Source: Alphaproteobacteria bacterium (GTDB taxonomy: Bacteria; Pseudomonadota; Alphaproteobacteria; Rhodobacterales; Rhodobacteraceae). Taken from it: a stretch of 48,841 bases of DNA. The notes beneath the pieces were generated by a model that saw only the letters and a list, made by a program, of their open reading frames with translations, had not been told where the DNA came from and made no database searches. Every line of letters begins with the position of its first letter. Position 1 is the stretch's first letter. The stretch is taken from assembly GCA_030425145.1 (NCBI GenBank), contig JAUHVK010000031.1, forward strand, positions 1-48,841, written 5' to 3'. Positions 33,347-41,400 of this stretch are shown here, piece by piece. The translations under genes and the position numbers were made by a program.

Positions 33347-34111
33347 ATGTCAGATCCGATGGTCGTGTTTGACCGTGTATCCAAGAGCTACGGCGCGCTG
33401 GAGGTTCTCAAGGGGATCAACCTGGAGGTCGCGCCCGGCGAGGTGCTCAGCCTGATCGGCCCCTCGGGTTCCGGAAAATCCACGCTGCTGCGCTGCGTAA
33501 ATCATCTGGAACGCATAGATAGCGGAGCCGTCACCGTAGATGGCGAATTGATCGGCTATCGGCAGGTCGGAAATCTGGCCTATGAGCTGCCCGAGAAACT
33601 GATCGCCAGACAGCGCGCCCGGATCGCCATGGTGTTCCAGAATTTCAACCTCTTTGGCCATATGACGGTGCTGGAAAACGTGATCGAGGCCCCAACACAG
33701 GTTCTGGGAGTGCCGCGCCGCCATGCAGAGGAACATGCCGCCGCCATCCTTGAGCGTGTCGGCTTGGGCGACAAGCTGACCAGCTATCCGCGCATGTTGT
33801 CGGGCGGCCAGCAGCAGCGCGTCGCCATCGCACGGGCGCTGGCGATGAAACCCAAACTGATCCTCTTCGACGAACCCACCAGCGCCCTTGACCCCGAACT
33901 GGTCGGCGAAGTGCTGGACGTGATGCGCGCCCTTGCCGAAGAAGGCATGACGATGATGGTCGTCACCCACGAGATGGCCTTTGCCCGCGATGTCTGTCAC
34001 CGGGTCGCATTCATGGATGGCGGCAAGATCGTGGAATGCGGCCCGCCCGGAGAGGTGCTTGCCAACCCCTCGCATGAGCGGACCCGCACCTTCCTGTCCA
34101 AGGTCAACTAG
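33347..34111 (+). CDS. ABC transporter ATP-binding protein (polar amino acid type)
   Basis: A 254-aa ABC ATPase. Walker A GPSGSGKST (about 38-46), Q-loop FQNFNLFGHMTVLENV, signature LSGGQQQRVAIARAL, Walker B LILFDEPTSALDPE and H-loop VVTHEMAFA are all intact. It energises uptake of the substrate bound by the upstream receptor. It starts 12 nt after the permease and ends 24 nt before the FAD oxidoreductase. Confidence 0.96.
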   Translation: MSDPMVVFDRVSKSYGALEVLKGINLEVAPGEVLSLIGPSGSGKSTLLRCVNHLERIDSGAVTVDGELIGYRQVGNLAYELPEKLIARQRARIAMVFQNFNLFGHMTVLENVIEAPTQVLGVPRRHAEEHAAAILERVGLGDKLTSYPRMLSGGQQQRVAIARALAMKPKLILFDEPTSALDPELVGEVLDVMRALAEEGMTMMVVTHEMAFARDVCHRVAFMDGGKIVECGPPGEVLANPSHERTRTFLSKVN

Positions 34112-34135
34112 GGCCGTGGCGGCGTCAGGGGCTTC

Positions 34136-35398
34136 ATGAAACCGGTCAACGACACAGAGCATTGGGATGTGATCATCGTGGGGGGCGGCATCATGGGATG
34201 CTCTGCCGCCTATTACATGTCGAGGGCCGGGCTTCGCGTGCTACTGTTTGAACGCGACACGCCTGGTTCTGCGCAATCGGGCCGCAATCTGGGCTTTGTC
34301 CGTCAACAGGCGCGCGATTTCAGGGAGGTTCCGCTTGCCATGGGCGCAATCCGACTGTGGCAGTATCTGGAGCGGGATATGGACCGCAAACTGGGCTGGC
34401 ACCAGGGCGGAAATATCGTGCTGGCCCTGTCTGAGGAGGACATCGCACAGCAGGTTGCCTGGCAAAATGAGGCGCAGGGATACGGGCTGGACACCCAGAT
34501 ATTGAGCGCGGCACAAGTGGCGGAAAAACTGCCGGGCCTGAAACCGGCTGCCAATGTCAGGGGGGCCATGTTCACCGCATCGGATGGCCGCGCAGAACCC
34601 GCGCAGGCGACGCGCGCCTTTCTGGATGCCGCCCTTGGCCATGGCGCAGAGGTCATTCTGGGCCAGCGTGTGTCAAAGCTGGAGACGGCCGCCGGTGCCG
34701 TCACCGGGGTCTGGTCCGAAGGCCGGTTTTACCGCGCAAACACGGTCATCTGCGCCGCCGGGGCGAAGAGCGCCGCGTTGCTCAGGCCGCTTGGCATCGT
34801 GTTCCCGCAGGAGATCATTCGCGCCACGGTGGCCAGGACAGAACCGCTGGACGCAGCGTTCCCGCATTGCGTGTCCTGCCCCATGACCGGCATCCGGCAA
34901 GCGGCCGACGGATCGCTGCATCTTTCAGTGGCAGGCGGCGAATATGACGTGCGGTTGGACTCCATTCGCTATGCCCGCTGGTATATGAAAGTCAGGAAGG
35001 AACAGCCCGATGCCTCGCGCATCAATTATCTTTCCCCTCTGCGGGGCCTCCTGTCACGCGGTGCGCCGCCGCCGCTCGCCGACATCCCGCCGACGCGTGA
35101 TTGCGTGCCACCGAACCCGACGCGCATTGAACAGGCGCTCACTGAAACGGCCGCTTTCTTTCCCGCGTTCTCCAACTTGCGGGTTCTGGCCAGTTGGGCT
35201 GGCTACATAGACACATTGCCGGATATGATCCCCGCAATCGGCCCAGTATCGACAACCGGCGGCCTGCTGGTCGCCACCGGCTTCAGCGGCCACGGTTTCG
35301 GCTTGGGACCAATGGTGGGCAGCGTGCTGTCGCAGTTGATACAAGGCAAACAACCCGGTGTGGATATCAGTCAATTCTCGCCCGAGCGGTTTGGGTGA
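34136..35398 (+). CDS. DAO-family FAD-dependent amine/amino-acid oxidoreductase
   Basis: A 420-aa flavoenzyme of the D-amino-acid/sarcosine oxidase family. An N-terminal dinucleotide fold is seen as DVIIVGGGIMGCSAAYYMSRAG with the following FERD. SGRNLGFVRQQ is typical of sarcosine-oxidase beta-like dehydrogenases, and the C-terminal GYIDTLPDMIPAIGP and TGFSGHGFGLGP contact FAD. It would oxidise a secondary amine or D-amino acid brought in by the adjacent importer. It is last in the plus-strand operon; no terminator is obvious downstream, where a decayed recombinase begins. Confidence 0.93.
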   Translation: MKPVNDTEHWDVIIVGGGIMGCSAAYYMSRAGLRVLLFERDTPGSAQSGRNLGFVRQQARDFREVPLAMGAIRLWQYLERDMDRKLGWHQGGNIVLALSEEDIAQQVAWQNEAQGYGLDTQILSAAQVAEKLPGLKPAANVRGAMFTASDGRAEPAQATRAFLDAALGHGAEVILGQRVSKLETAAGAVTGVWSEGRFYRANTVICAAGAKSAALLRPLGIVFPQEIIRATVARTEPLDAAFPHCVSCPMTGIRQAADGSLHLSVAGGEYDVRLDSIRYARWYMKVRKEQPDASRINYLSPLRGLLSRGAPPPLADIPPTRDCVPPNPTRIEQALTETAAFFPAFSNLRVLASWAGYIDTLPDMIPAIGPVSTTGGLLVATGFSGHGFGLGPMVGSVLSQLIQGKQPGVDISQFSPERFG

Positions 35399-35399
35399 A

Positions 35400-35785
35400 T
35401 AGCGGGCACTCCCGCCCTCAGGCAGATACGCCATAAAGTTCTGCCTGAGCCTGTGCGGCGAGACCTGCTTACCTATCTCGGCAAAGGCGCAGGCCACCCC
35501 AATGGCGCGGTTGAATTGCTGTGTCGGGATTGAATCGACCACGGTGGTGCCGCCGGGAAAAGCCAGCCTTCGGACCGGGCTCCGCGATCGACGCCTCGCA
35601 TGACCTCCAGCAAACTTGGCAAAAGCACTAGGTGGCGGTCCTTTCGGTCCTTGCCCTAATCGACGCACATCAGCATCCGACCGCTGTGGATATCGCCGAC
35701 CTCTAAATTAGTGACTTTGCGCGCCCGCTGAGCGCCGTCACAGGTCACGCTCAAAACCACCCGGTATTGCACCCTACCCCAGGCC
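35400..35785 (-). pseudogene. Tyrosine recombinase remnant (IS91-associated type)
   Basis: Minus-strand translation gives, from right to left, YRVVLSV, then KVTNLEVGDIHSGRMLMCVD, an in-frame TAG (35656-35658), GKDRKDRHLVLLPSLLEVMR, EGWLFPGG, FNRAIGVACAFAEI and VSPHRLRQNFMAYLPEGG. This follows the catalytic domain of phage-integrase-type recombinases (motifs around VxxLxxxDI, GKGxKDR and HxLRHxF), with the second HxLR box retained but the conserved RH changed to RQ. The active Tyr region and N-terminus are gone and the reading frame is broken, so it is a decayed copy. It marks the right border of the catabolic cargo. Confidence 0.6.
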
Positions 35786-35817
35786 GACCGTCAACTCACT
35801 GAATCCCTGATCGTCGC

Positions 35818-35847
35818 GCCACGAGACATCTGGCCATGTCTCGTGGC
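35818..35847. repeat. 30-bp palindrome with 12-bp perfect arms
   Basis: GCCACGAGACAT (35818-35829) and ATGTCTCGTGGC (35836-35847) are perfect inverted repeats around CTGGCC. It lies next to the recombinase remnant. It may be a recombination or operator site of a lost element, or a terminator; no T-run is present on either side. Confidence 0.65.
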
Positions 35848-35849
35848 AG

Positions 35850-36178
35850 GTTTCGTGGGGCCCGTCAGTCATTCTGGTTTCGATGTACTGCAAACTGACC
35901 AATTGCCGACAATCCGAAAGAACTCGACATAGGGCGATCTTGTATTGCACACATAGTGCAATCAACGCCCCTCAACCTATTGAATCGAAATATTAACGTT
36001 CCTAATCCATCACTAGATAGACGCAAACGGTGTCTTCGCATGATCGCTTTGTAACGGCTTTCAGACATTGGCTCAGGTCGCAGCATCCAGTAATTTGGAC
36101 TCTTCGGTTGCATTCGCTGCGGACGAAACGAACATCTCCAAATGCACGCTGGGTTTCTTCAAGCTTACCAGCACAGAG
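35850..36178. other. Non-coding spacer between cargo and backbone
   Basis: About 330 bp with no supported gene. It is AT-richer than the flanking backbone. A short inverted repeat ATTGCAC/GTGCAAT separated by ACATA lies near 35944-35962. Short frames on the minus strand have no family features. Confidence 0.5.
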
Positions 36179-36210
36179 AAAGGGGAACCGTGATCCCACG
36201 GCTCCCCTTT
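36179..36210 (-). terminator. Strong hairpin terminator after the DUF736 gene
   Basis: A 14-bp stem (36179-36192 with 36197-36210, one G-T mismatch position) around a 4-nt loop, followed on the minus strand by TCTCTG. It lies 30 nt past the stop of the tandem DUF736 gene. Confidence 0.75.
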
Positions 36211-36240
36211 CGGTTCAGATCGTCTAATCTCGCGCGCCGT

Positions 36241-36969
36241 TCACGCGACCAGCGACAGCCCCGCGCCCGCGTCCTGCGGCTGCTCACCGCTGTCGATGAA
36301 CGGGATGATTGAGAAGGCCTGCCCGCCGCGCTGCTCTTCGTTCTGGACGGCGTTCACGCGCAAGTCGCCATCGGGCGTATTGATCAGCAGCGACAGGTAG
36401 TCATTGCCCGTGCGGCTGCTTTTGGCCATCCACGCCGAGCCGACGCGGATTGGTTTACCCCGGGGCGAGCTGACCTCGATCCGGTAATCTGGGTGGGTCT
36501 CCTCGGATTTGTAGCTGTTCTCGATCAGCATGAACTCCAGATCGAACATCATGTTGGCGATGTAGCCCGTGAAGGCGTTGTCAGCGTCCATGGCGGTGAG
36601 CTCGCCCGAGATCGAGCCGGATTTCATCAGGCCGTTCGAGACCAGCGGGATGATCTCGAATTCGCCGCTCTGGGCCGCGCGCGCCTCTTTCGTCTGCACT
36701 GCGTTGACCCGGAACGGGCCGAGGCCGACATCGATCTGCATCGAGATGTAGGGGTTGCCGCTGGTATTCCCGGTCTCGTTCCAGGCCGTGCCGATACGCA
36801 CCTTGCGGCCTGATTTGTTGACTGCCGTCACGTCGTAATCCGGGCTGCGAGCGGACATCTTGGCCCGTGCCTCGAGCTGGATGGCGATGTCAAAGCGCGT
36901 CGAATGGATCATGCCGGTGTACTCGGCGGCTGCGGTCTCGACATTGCGGGTGAGGGTTCCTGCGAACAT
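36241..36969 (-). CDS. Tandem DUF736 protein
   Basis: A 242-aa protein with two DUF736 domains. The first covers about residues 3-105 (GTLTRN, SPDYDV, GTAWNETGNTSGNPYISMQID, RVNAVQ), the second about 115-225 (SGELTA, HPDYRI, GSAWMAKSSRTGNDYLSLLIN, RVNAVQNEE). DUF736 proteins are normally about 100 aa with a single domain and occur on conjugative plasmids of alphaproteobacteria; function unknown, though an OB-like or nucleic-acid link has been suggested. The start at 36969 is chosen for the AAGGAAC ribosome site; longer in-frame extension is unlikely. The double-domain arrangement looks like a fusion or duplication. Confidence 0.88.
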   Translation of the reverse strand: MFAGTLTRNVETAAAEYTGMIHSTRFDIAIQLEARAKMSARSPDYDVTAVNKSGRKVRIGTAWNETGNTSGNPYISMQIDVGLGPFRVNAVQTKEARAAQSGEFEIIPLVSNGLMKSGSISGELTAMDADNAFTGYIANMMFDLEFMLIENSYKSEETHPDYRIEVSSPRGKPIRVGSAWMAKSSRTGNDYLSLLINTPDGDLRVNAVQNEEQRGGQAFSIIPFIDSGEQPQDAGAGLSLVA

Positions 36970-37060
36970 GGGATGGTTCCTTTTGGATTGGCCGGTGCCT
37001 GACGTTTTTGCCAACGCATCCGGGATTGCTTTCTCGACCCCTTGAGGGATCACAAATCAG

Positions 37061-37080
37061 AAAGCCTGCTTTCCTTTCAG
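37061..37080. repeat. Copy 1 of a short intergenic hairpin repeat
   Basis: AAAGCCTGCTTTCCTTTCAG lies between the 100-aa gene and the DUF736 gene. It is a variant of the repeat found at 38450-38471 and 42773-42794. Read on the minus strand the AAAG...CTTT arms can form a small hairpin, followed by T-rich sequence, so it may end transcription. Confidence 0.55.
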
Positions 37081-37093
37081 CCCCGCCCACGGG

Positions 37094-37396
37094 TCAAAGC
37101 TGCCGTCCGAGTGGGAATGCCCCCGCGCCTCCGGGTGCTACGCCCCTCCCCTGCCCGTCTGGTCTTGATTGGTTGCCCGGATTTTCTGCGGCGTCCTTCG
37201 ATTGCGCGACGAAGAACTCCGTTTCTTTTCCGTTCAACCGGTGCCCGCCCCGGTCGGTCAGACCGATGCAGCTACCATTCGGCACATAGGTGATGAGGTA
37301 CTGACCGAGCCGGTCCTTGTGGACAACGTAGCCGGTATTGGCCCAATGCACGGTCTGGCCGGCATCAACGGCCGCCTTGATGTCTTCGAGTGTCAT
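37094..37396 (-). CDS. Small conserved plasmid protein
   Basis: A 100-aa protein beginning MTLEDIKAAVDAGQTVHWANTGYVV. The ribosome site AAGGAGGT, 7 nt ahead, fixes the ATG at 37396; the longer frame upstream is unlikely. The first 65 residues are well formed, with a glycine-rich LTDRGGHRLNGKE; the tail is Gly/Arg-rich and low in complexity, so the natural end might be earlier in relatives. It is a typical conjugative-element hypothetical with no known function. It is followed by a short hairpin repeat (37061-37080). Confidence 0.75.
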   Translation of the reverse strand: MTLEDIKAAVDAGQTVHWANTGYVVHKDRLGQYLITYVPNGSCIGLTDRGGHRLNGKETEFFVAQSKDAAENPGNQSRPDGQGRGVAPGGAGAFPLGRQL

Positions 37397-37496
37397 GCGA
37401 ACCTCCTTACGAAGAATGGTGGGGAAACGACGCAAGAAGTCCGATCTTCCGACCGGGCTTCCATGCAAGATTTGTTTGGCAAACGGCCGAGAGCTG

Positions 37497-37958
37497 TCAG
37501 GCGCTTTGCGTGGCTTGCGTCGCGCGCGCCGCTATCCAATCCTTCAGGCCAAGAACCGTTCTTCCGGCGGCGACCTCGGAGGCCCAGGCAACCCTTGGGT
37601 CGCCGCAGGGCTCATCGCCGGAATGCCGGTCGATGTGGCCATTGGCCATCCATGGCTCAGGCTGTATCCGTCGCAGCCAGTCCGCCATGCTCGGGATGCG
37701 GCCCTGGCAGTCTTCACGAATATGCTGCTCGCCGATCCAGCGCACGGGGATGTCGCGGCCCGCACTATTGGTCAGTGTCAGGCCAAAAACCCGTTCGGCC
37801 TCAAACAGGCCTTGCGCATGGTGACGCATGGCGCGGTGCGTGAAGAGCGCGAGGTGCTCTTTCGAGGCGTCAAACCAATCGTGCAGAGACTGATAGTCAG
37901 ACGGCACCCCGCCGAATTTCCGGGCAGAGCTTTCAGCATGATGAAGCGGATGGGCCAT
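37497..37958 (-). CDS. DUF6915-like protein
   Basis: A 153-aa protein starting MAHPLHHAESSARKFGGV, with the family block DYQSLHDWFDASKEHLALFTHRAMRHHAQGLFEAERVFG followed by RWIGEQHIREDCQGRIPS. Histidine-rich and compact, it resembles metal-binding small proteins, but activity is unknown. Its ATG is 1 nt after the stop of the DUF6878 gene, so the two are co-translated. A 13-codon extension is possible but would run into that gene. Confidence 0.8.
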   Translation of the reverse strand: MAHPLHHAESSARKFGGVPSDYQSLHDWFDASKEHLALFTHRAMRHHAQGLFEAERVFGLTLTNSAGRDIPVRWIGEQHIREDCQGRIPSMADWLRRIQPEPWMANGHIDRHSGDEPCGDPRVAWASEVAAGRTVLGLKDWIAARATQATQSA

Positions 37959-37959
37959 C

Positions 37960-38346
37960 TCATAGCCCCTCGTCATAGCTGTGCGAGCATTCGACATAGC
38001 GGTCCGCGTGATCGAGGATAATGCTGTCTAGTGCTATGTCCCAGGTCAGCGTGCCGTAGCCGCCCTCGTTGTTTTCGAACCCCGGGTGATGGTGATAGGC
38101 GAGCGACCAGGCGAAGTCGCCAACCTCTGTGGCAAGCGGCTCCGGCAGTTGGACCTCTGCAGGCTGCACCGTCACATCCTCGACATTGCCGGAGTCGCCA
38201 TAGCCTTCGTATTCGGCAGTGACCTCGCTGATGCCAAGCGCACGTAGTTGCGCGAGCAGCTCCGTTCGGGATGCCTTCAATGTAGTTTCGCGCTCTGCAC
38301 GCCACTGAGCCGCCATTGCGGCATAGTCGATCTGGGGATTGGTCAT
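37960..38346 (-). CDS. DUF6878-like protein
   Basis: A 128-aa protein. Features: AAQWRAERETTLKASRTELLAQLRALGISEVTAEYEGYGDSGNVEDV, then VGDFAWSLAYHHHPGFENNEGGYGTLTWDI, which is the DUF6878 pattern of conjugative-element proteins. The ATG at 38346 follows AAGAGGA; upstream in-frame sequence overlaps the helicase gene and is not coding here. Function unknown; co-transcribed with the DUF6915-like gene. Confidence 0.8.
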   Translation of the reverse strand: MTNPQIDYAAMAAQWRAERETTLKASRTELLAQLRALGISEVTAEYEGYGDSGNVEDVTVQPAEVQLPEPLATEVGDFAWSLAYHHHPGFENNEGGYGTLTWDIALDSIILDHADRYVECSHSYDEGL

Positions 38347-38449
38347 GGGTCCGTCCTCTTGTCTGAAGTTGGGGGGCCGGGCGTGGCATTGGTCAGCGCG
38401 CGACCGGAAAGCGCAGACCGGTGAAATCCAGATCCGCGACGCCCGGCAC

Positions 38450-38471
38450 AAAGCCCGCTTTGACTTTTCAG
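38450..38471. repeat. Copy 2 of a short intergenic hairpin repeat
   Basis: This 22-bp copy overlaps the helicase stop codon: on the minus strand the TGA is inside the repeat. It matches copy 3 at 20 of 22 positions. Its AAAGC/GCTTT arms suggest a weak terminator. Confidence 0.6.
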
Positions 38472-41400
38472 GCGGCTTGTTCTGCCGCTCTGGCGGCTTC
38501 CTGCCCCACGATCCGGGCCAGAATGCTTCCCGTGTCGATCCCGTCCCCATGCGGCAGGAACACCCGTAGCTGAAAGGCGATGATCTCCGTGAAACACCCC
38601 ATGGCCTTGAGACCTTCAATCATGCCCCGATCCGCACCGCCCAGCTCGAGACGCATCTCGCCTGCGACCCGGCGACGGGTCAGGGTCAGACCCCGGCCCA
38701 GATCGACAGGTGCGGTGGTGCCTAGGGCGGCGGTCAACATCTCCTGCGGCGTTTGCGGGTTGGAGACGAGGAAGCGGGCGCGCAGCGCGGCCGCACCTTC
38801 CTCGCTCAGCGTGCGCCCGATCATGGCTTTCGCCCCATCGGGCGTGACCCGGTAGATGCGCTCATTGGTGGTCGGAATGTCCTTCCAGATCGGCAGCAGC
38901 AGCCCGGTCAGCAGGTAGAGCTTGGTCGTGGTGGTTTTTGGCAGGGACGCAGCCTCGGCATCCCAAAGCCGTGAGAACTCAGGCTTGCCGATGTCTTCCC
39001 AGGCCGAGGACTCGAACCGCGTCTCCTCCAGGTAGCTCGACCCGTTTGGCCGCACCACCTTGCGCATCAGCGTGACAATGTCCTCGTCATACATCTGCAT
39101 GGGGCGCGCCGAGATGAGCGCCGCGCGGCCCGAGGCGCGATTAACCATCGGCAGCTTGTCGGGATTGCGCGACATGGCCTCTTCGGCGTCAAGGACATGG
39201 ACCGGGTCCGTCACCTCAAGCCCAATGATCCGCGTCACGGCGCCGGATTTCGGGCAGGTCCAGAGATCCTCTGTGGAGACCTGTTCGATCTTTTCGCCAC
39301 GCAGGGTTTCGACGCCGAGATCGAGCGTGCCCGCCGCGCGCGCCCGTTCAGTCTGATCGGCAATCCGGCGCATGAACTCGGCAAAGAGCGCGTTCTGCAT
39401 GTGGATGGGAAGGGCAAGCACCCGGTTGAGAAACCGCTGGATCGGCGGCAGCTCCTCGAGCAGCACCCCGTCCTTGTCGATCAGCCGCAGGGCTGTCCAG
39501 TCGGTGAAGCTCTCGTAGCTCATCGCCTCAGCGCGCCCGGCGGCAAGATCGGCGAAATACCCACGTAGTGCGGCCCGCGCGATCGGGCTTTCGAGATTGT
39601 CCTCCTCGCGGAACATGCCCTGCGATCCGGTCTCGCGCTGACCCTTGGTCAGGGCCCCCAGCTGGTCGAGGCGTTTGGCTATAGTCGAGGTGAAGCGCTT
39701 TTCGCCATGCACATCCGAGGTGCAGACCCGGAAGAAGGGCGCGCTGACCTGGGCAGAGCGATGCGTGCGGCCCAGCCCCTGAATGGCCGCATCCGCGCGC
39801 CAGCCGGGCTCCAGTAGATAGTGCCGCCGCCGTTTCTGGTTCTTCGCCGTTTGCGCCGCGTGATAGGATCGGCCCGTACCGCCTGCATCGGAGAAGATCA
39901 GGATATCCTTTTCGCCGTCCATGAAGGCTTGGGTCTCAGACGAATTGCTGCTGGCGCTGCGCTTCTCGATGAAGAGCTGGCCGTCCTCGGCTTTGATGGG
40001 TCGGATGGACCGCCCCGTGACTTCTGCCACGGCCTCGTCGCCAAAGGCCCAGAGGATCTGATCCAGCGCCGAGGGGATCGGGGCGAGCGTCATCAACTCC
40101 ATCATGGCCGCATCACGCAGGGCGAGCGCCTCGCGCGAGACGACCAGCGCCCCGGTCTCATCCCGCAAAGGCACTGCCACCATATTGCCGTCGATCTCGA
40201 CCAGCTTTTGCGCATGGATCGGGAAGGCCTGTTCGAGGTAGCCCAGAACATAGTCGCGCGGCGTCAAGGCACCCTCGACGAGTTCATCCTCCGGGTCCAT
40301 CGCCTCAAGCCGACGCTTCAGCAGGCTCTCGCCTGTCGAGACAACCTGGATGACGCAAGCATTGCCTGCCGCCAGATCGTCCGCGATGGCGCGGATGATG
40401 GTCGGGGCCTTCATGCCCATCAGCAGATGATTGAAGAAACGCTGCTTCGTGCTCTCGAAGCGGGACTTGGCCGAGGCGCGAGCGGCCGAGGCATTGGTCT
40501 CGCCAGAGGCGTCGTTGACGCCGGTCGCCGTCAGCGCGGCCTCGAGATTGTGGTGGATCGTCCGAAACGCACCCGCATAGGCGTCGTAGATCTCGATCTG
40601 GGCCGGGGTGAGCGCGTGTTCGAGTACGTCATACTCCACGCCATCAAAGCTGAGGGCACGGGCCGTGTAGAGGCCGAGCGTCTTGAGATCGCGCGCGACC
40701 ACCTCCATGGCGGCGACACCGCCTGCTTCCATCGCCGAGACGAAACTCTCGCGGCTCGGGAAGGGGTATTCGGGGCCTTGCCCCCAGAGCCCTAGCCGCG
40801 CGGCATAGGCGAGGTTGTGCACGCTCGTGGCACCCGTGGCCGAGATGTAGAAGACGCGGGCGCGGGGTGCTGCCAGTTGCAGCCGCAGGCCAGCAAGGCC
40901 CTGCTGGGAGGGTTTGATCCCCCTGCCCTCCTCGGACCCTGCCGCGTTCTGCATGGCATGGGCCTCATCGAAGGCAAGAACGCCGTCAAAGTCTTCACCC
41001 ATCCAGGCGAGGATCTGGCTCAGTCGCGTGGTGCCGCATTTGCCCGCGGACCGCAGCGTGGCGTAGGTGACGAAGAGGATTCCGTCGCCCATCGGGACGG
41101 GCTGATCCGGTTTCCATTTGGAAAGCGGCTGAATGTCGGCAGGCGAGCCGCCGAGATCGGTCCAGTCGCGGATCGCGTCCTCGATAAGCGTGGCGGATTT
41201 GGAGACCCAGATCGCCTTCCTGCGCCCGGCCAGCCAGTTGACAAGGATGAGCCCCGCGCATTCGCGCCCCTTGCCGCAACCGGTGCCGTCACCGAGGAAA
41301 TAGCCGAGGCGATAGGCCCGTGCATCCGGGTCATCATCGGCGCGCGTCAGCTTGGTCTGGTCGTCATCGATGGTAAACCGACCGGGCAGATCACGCCCAT

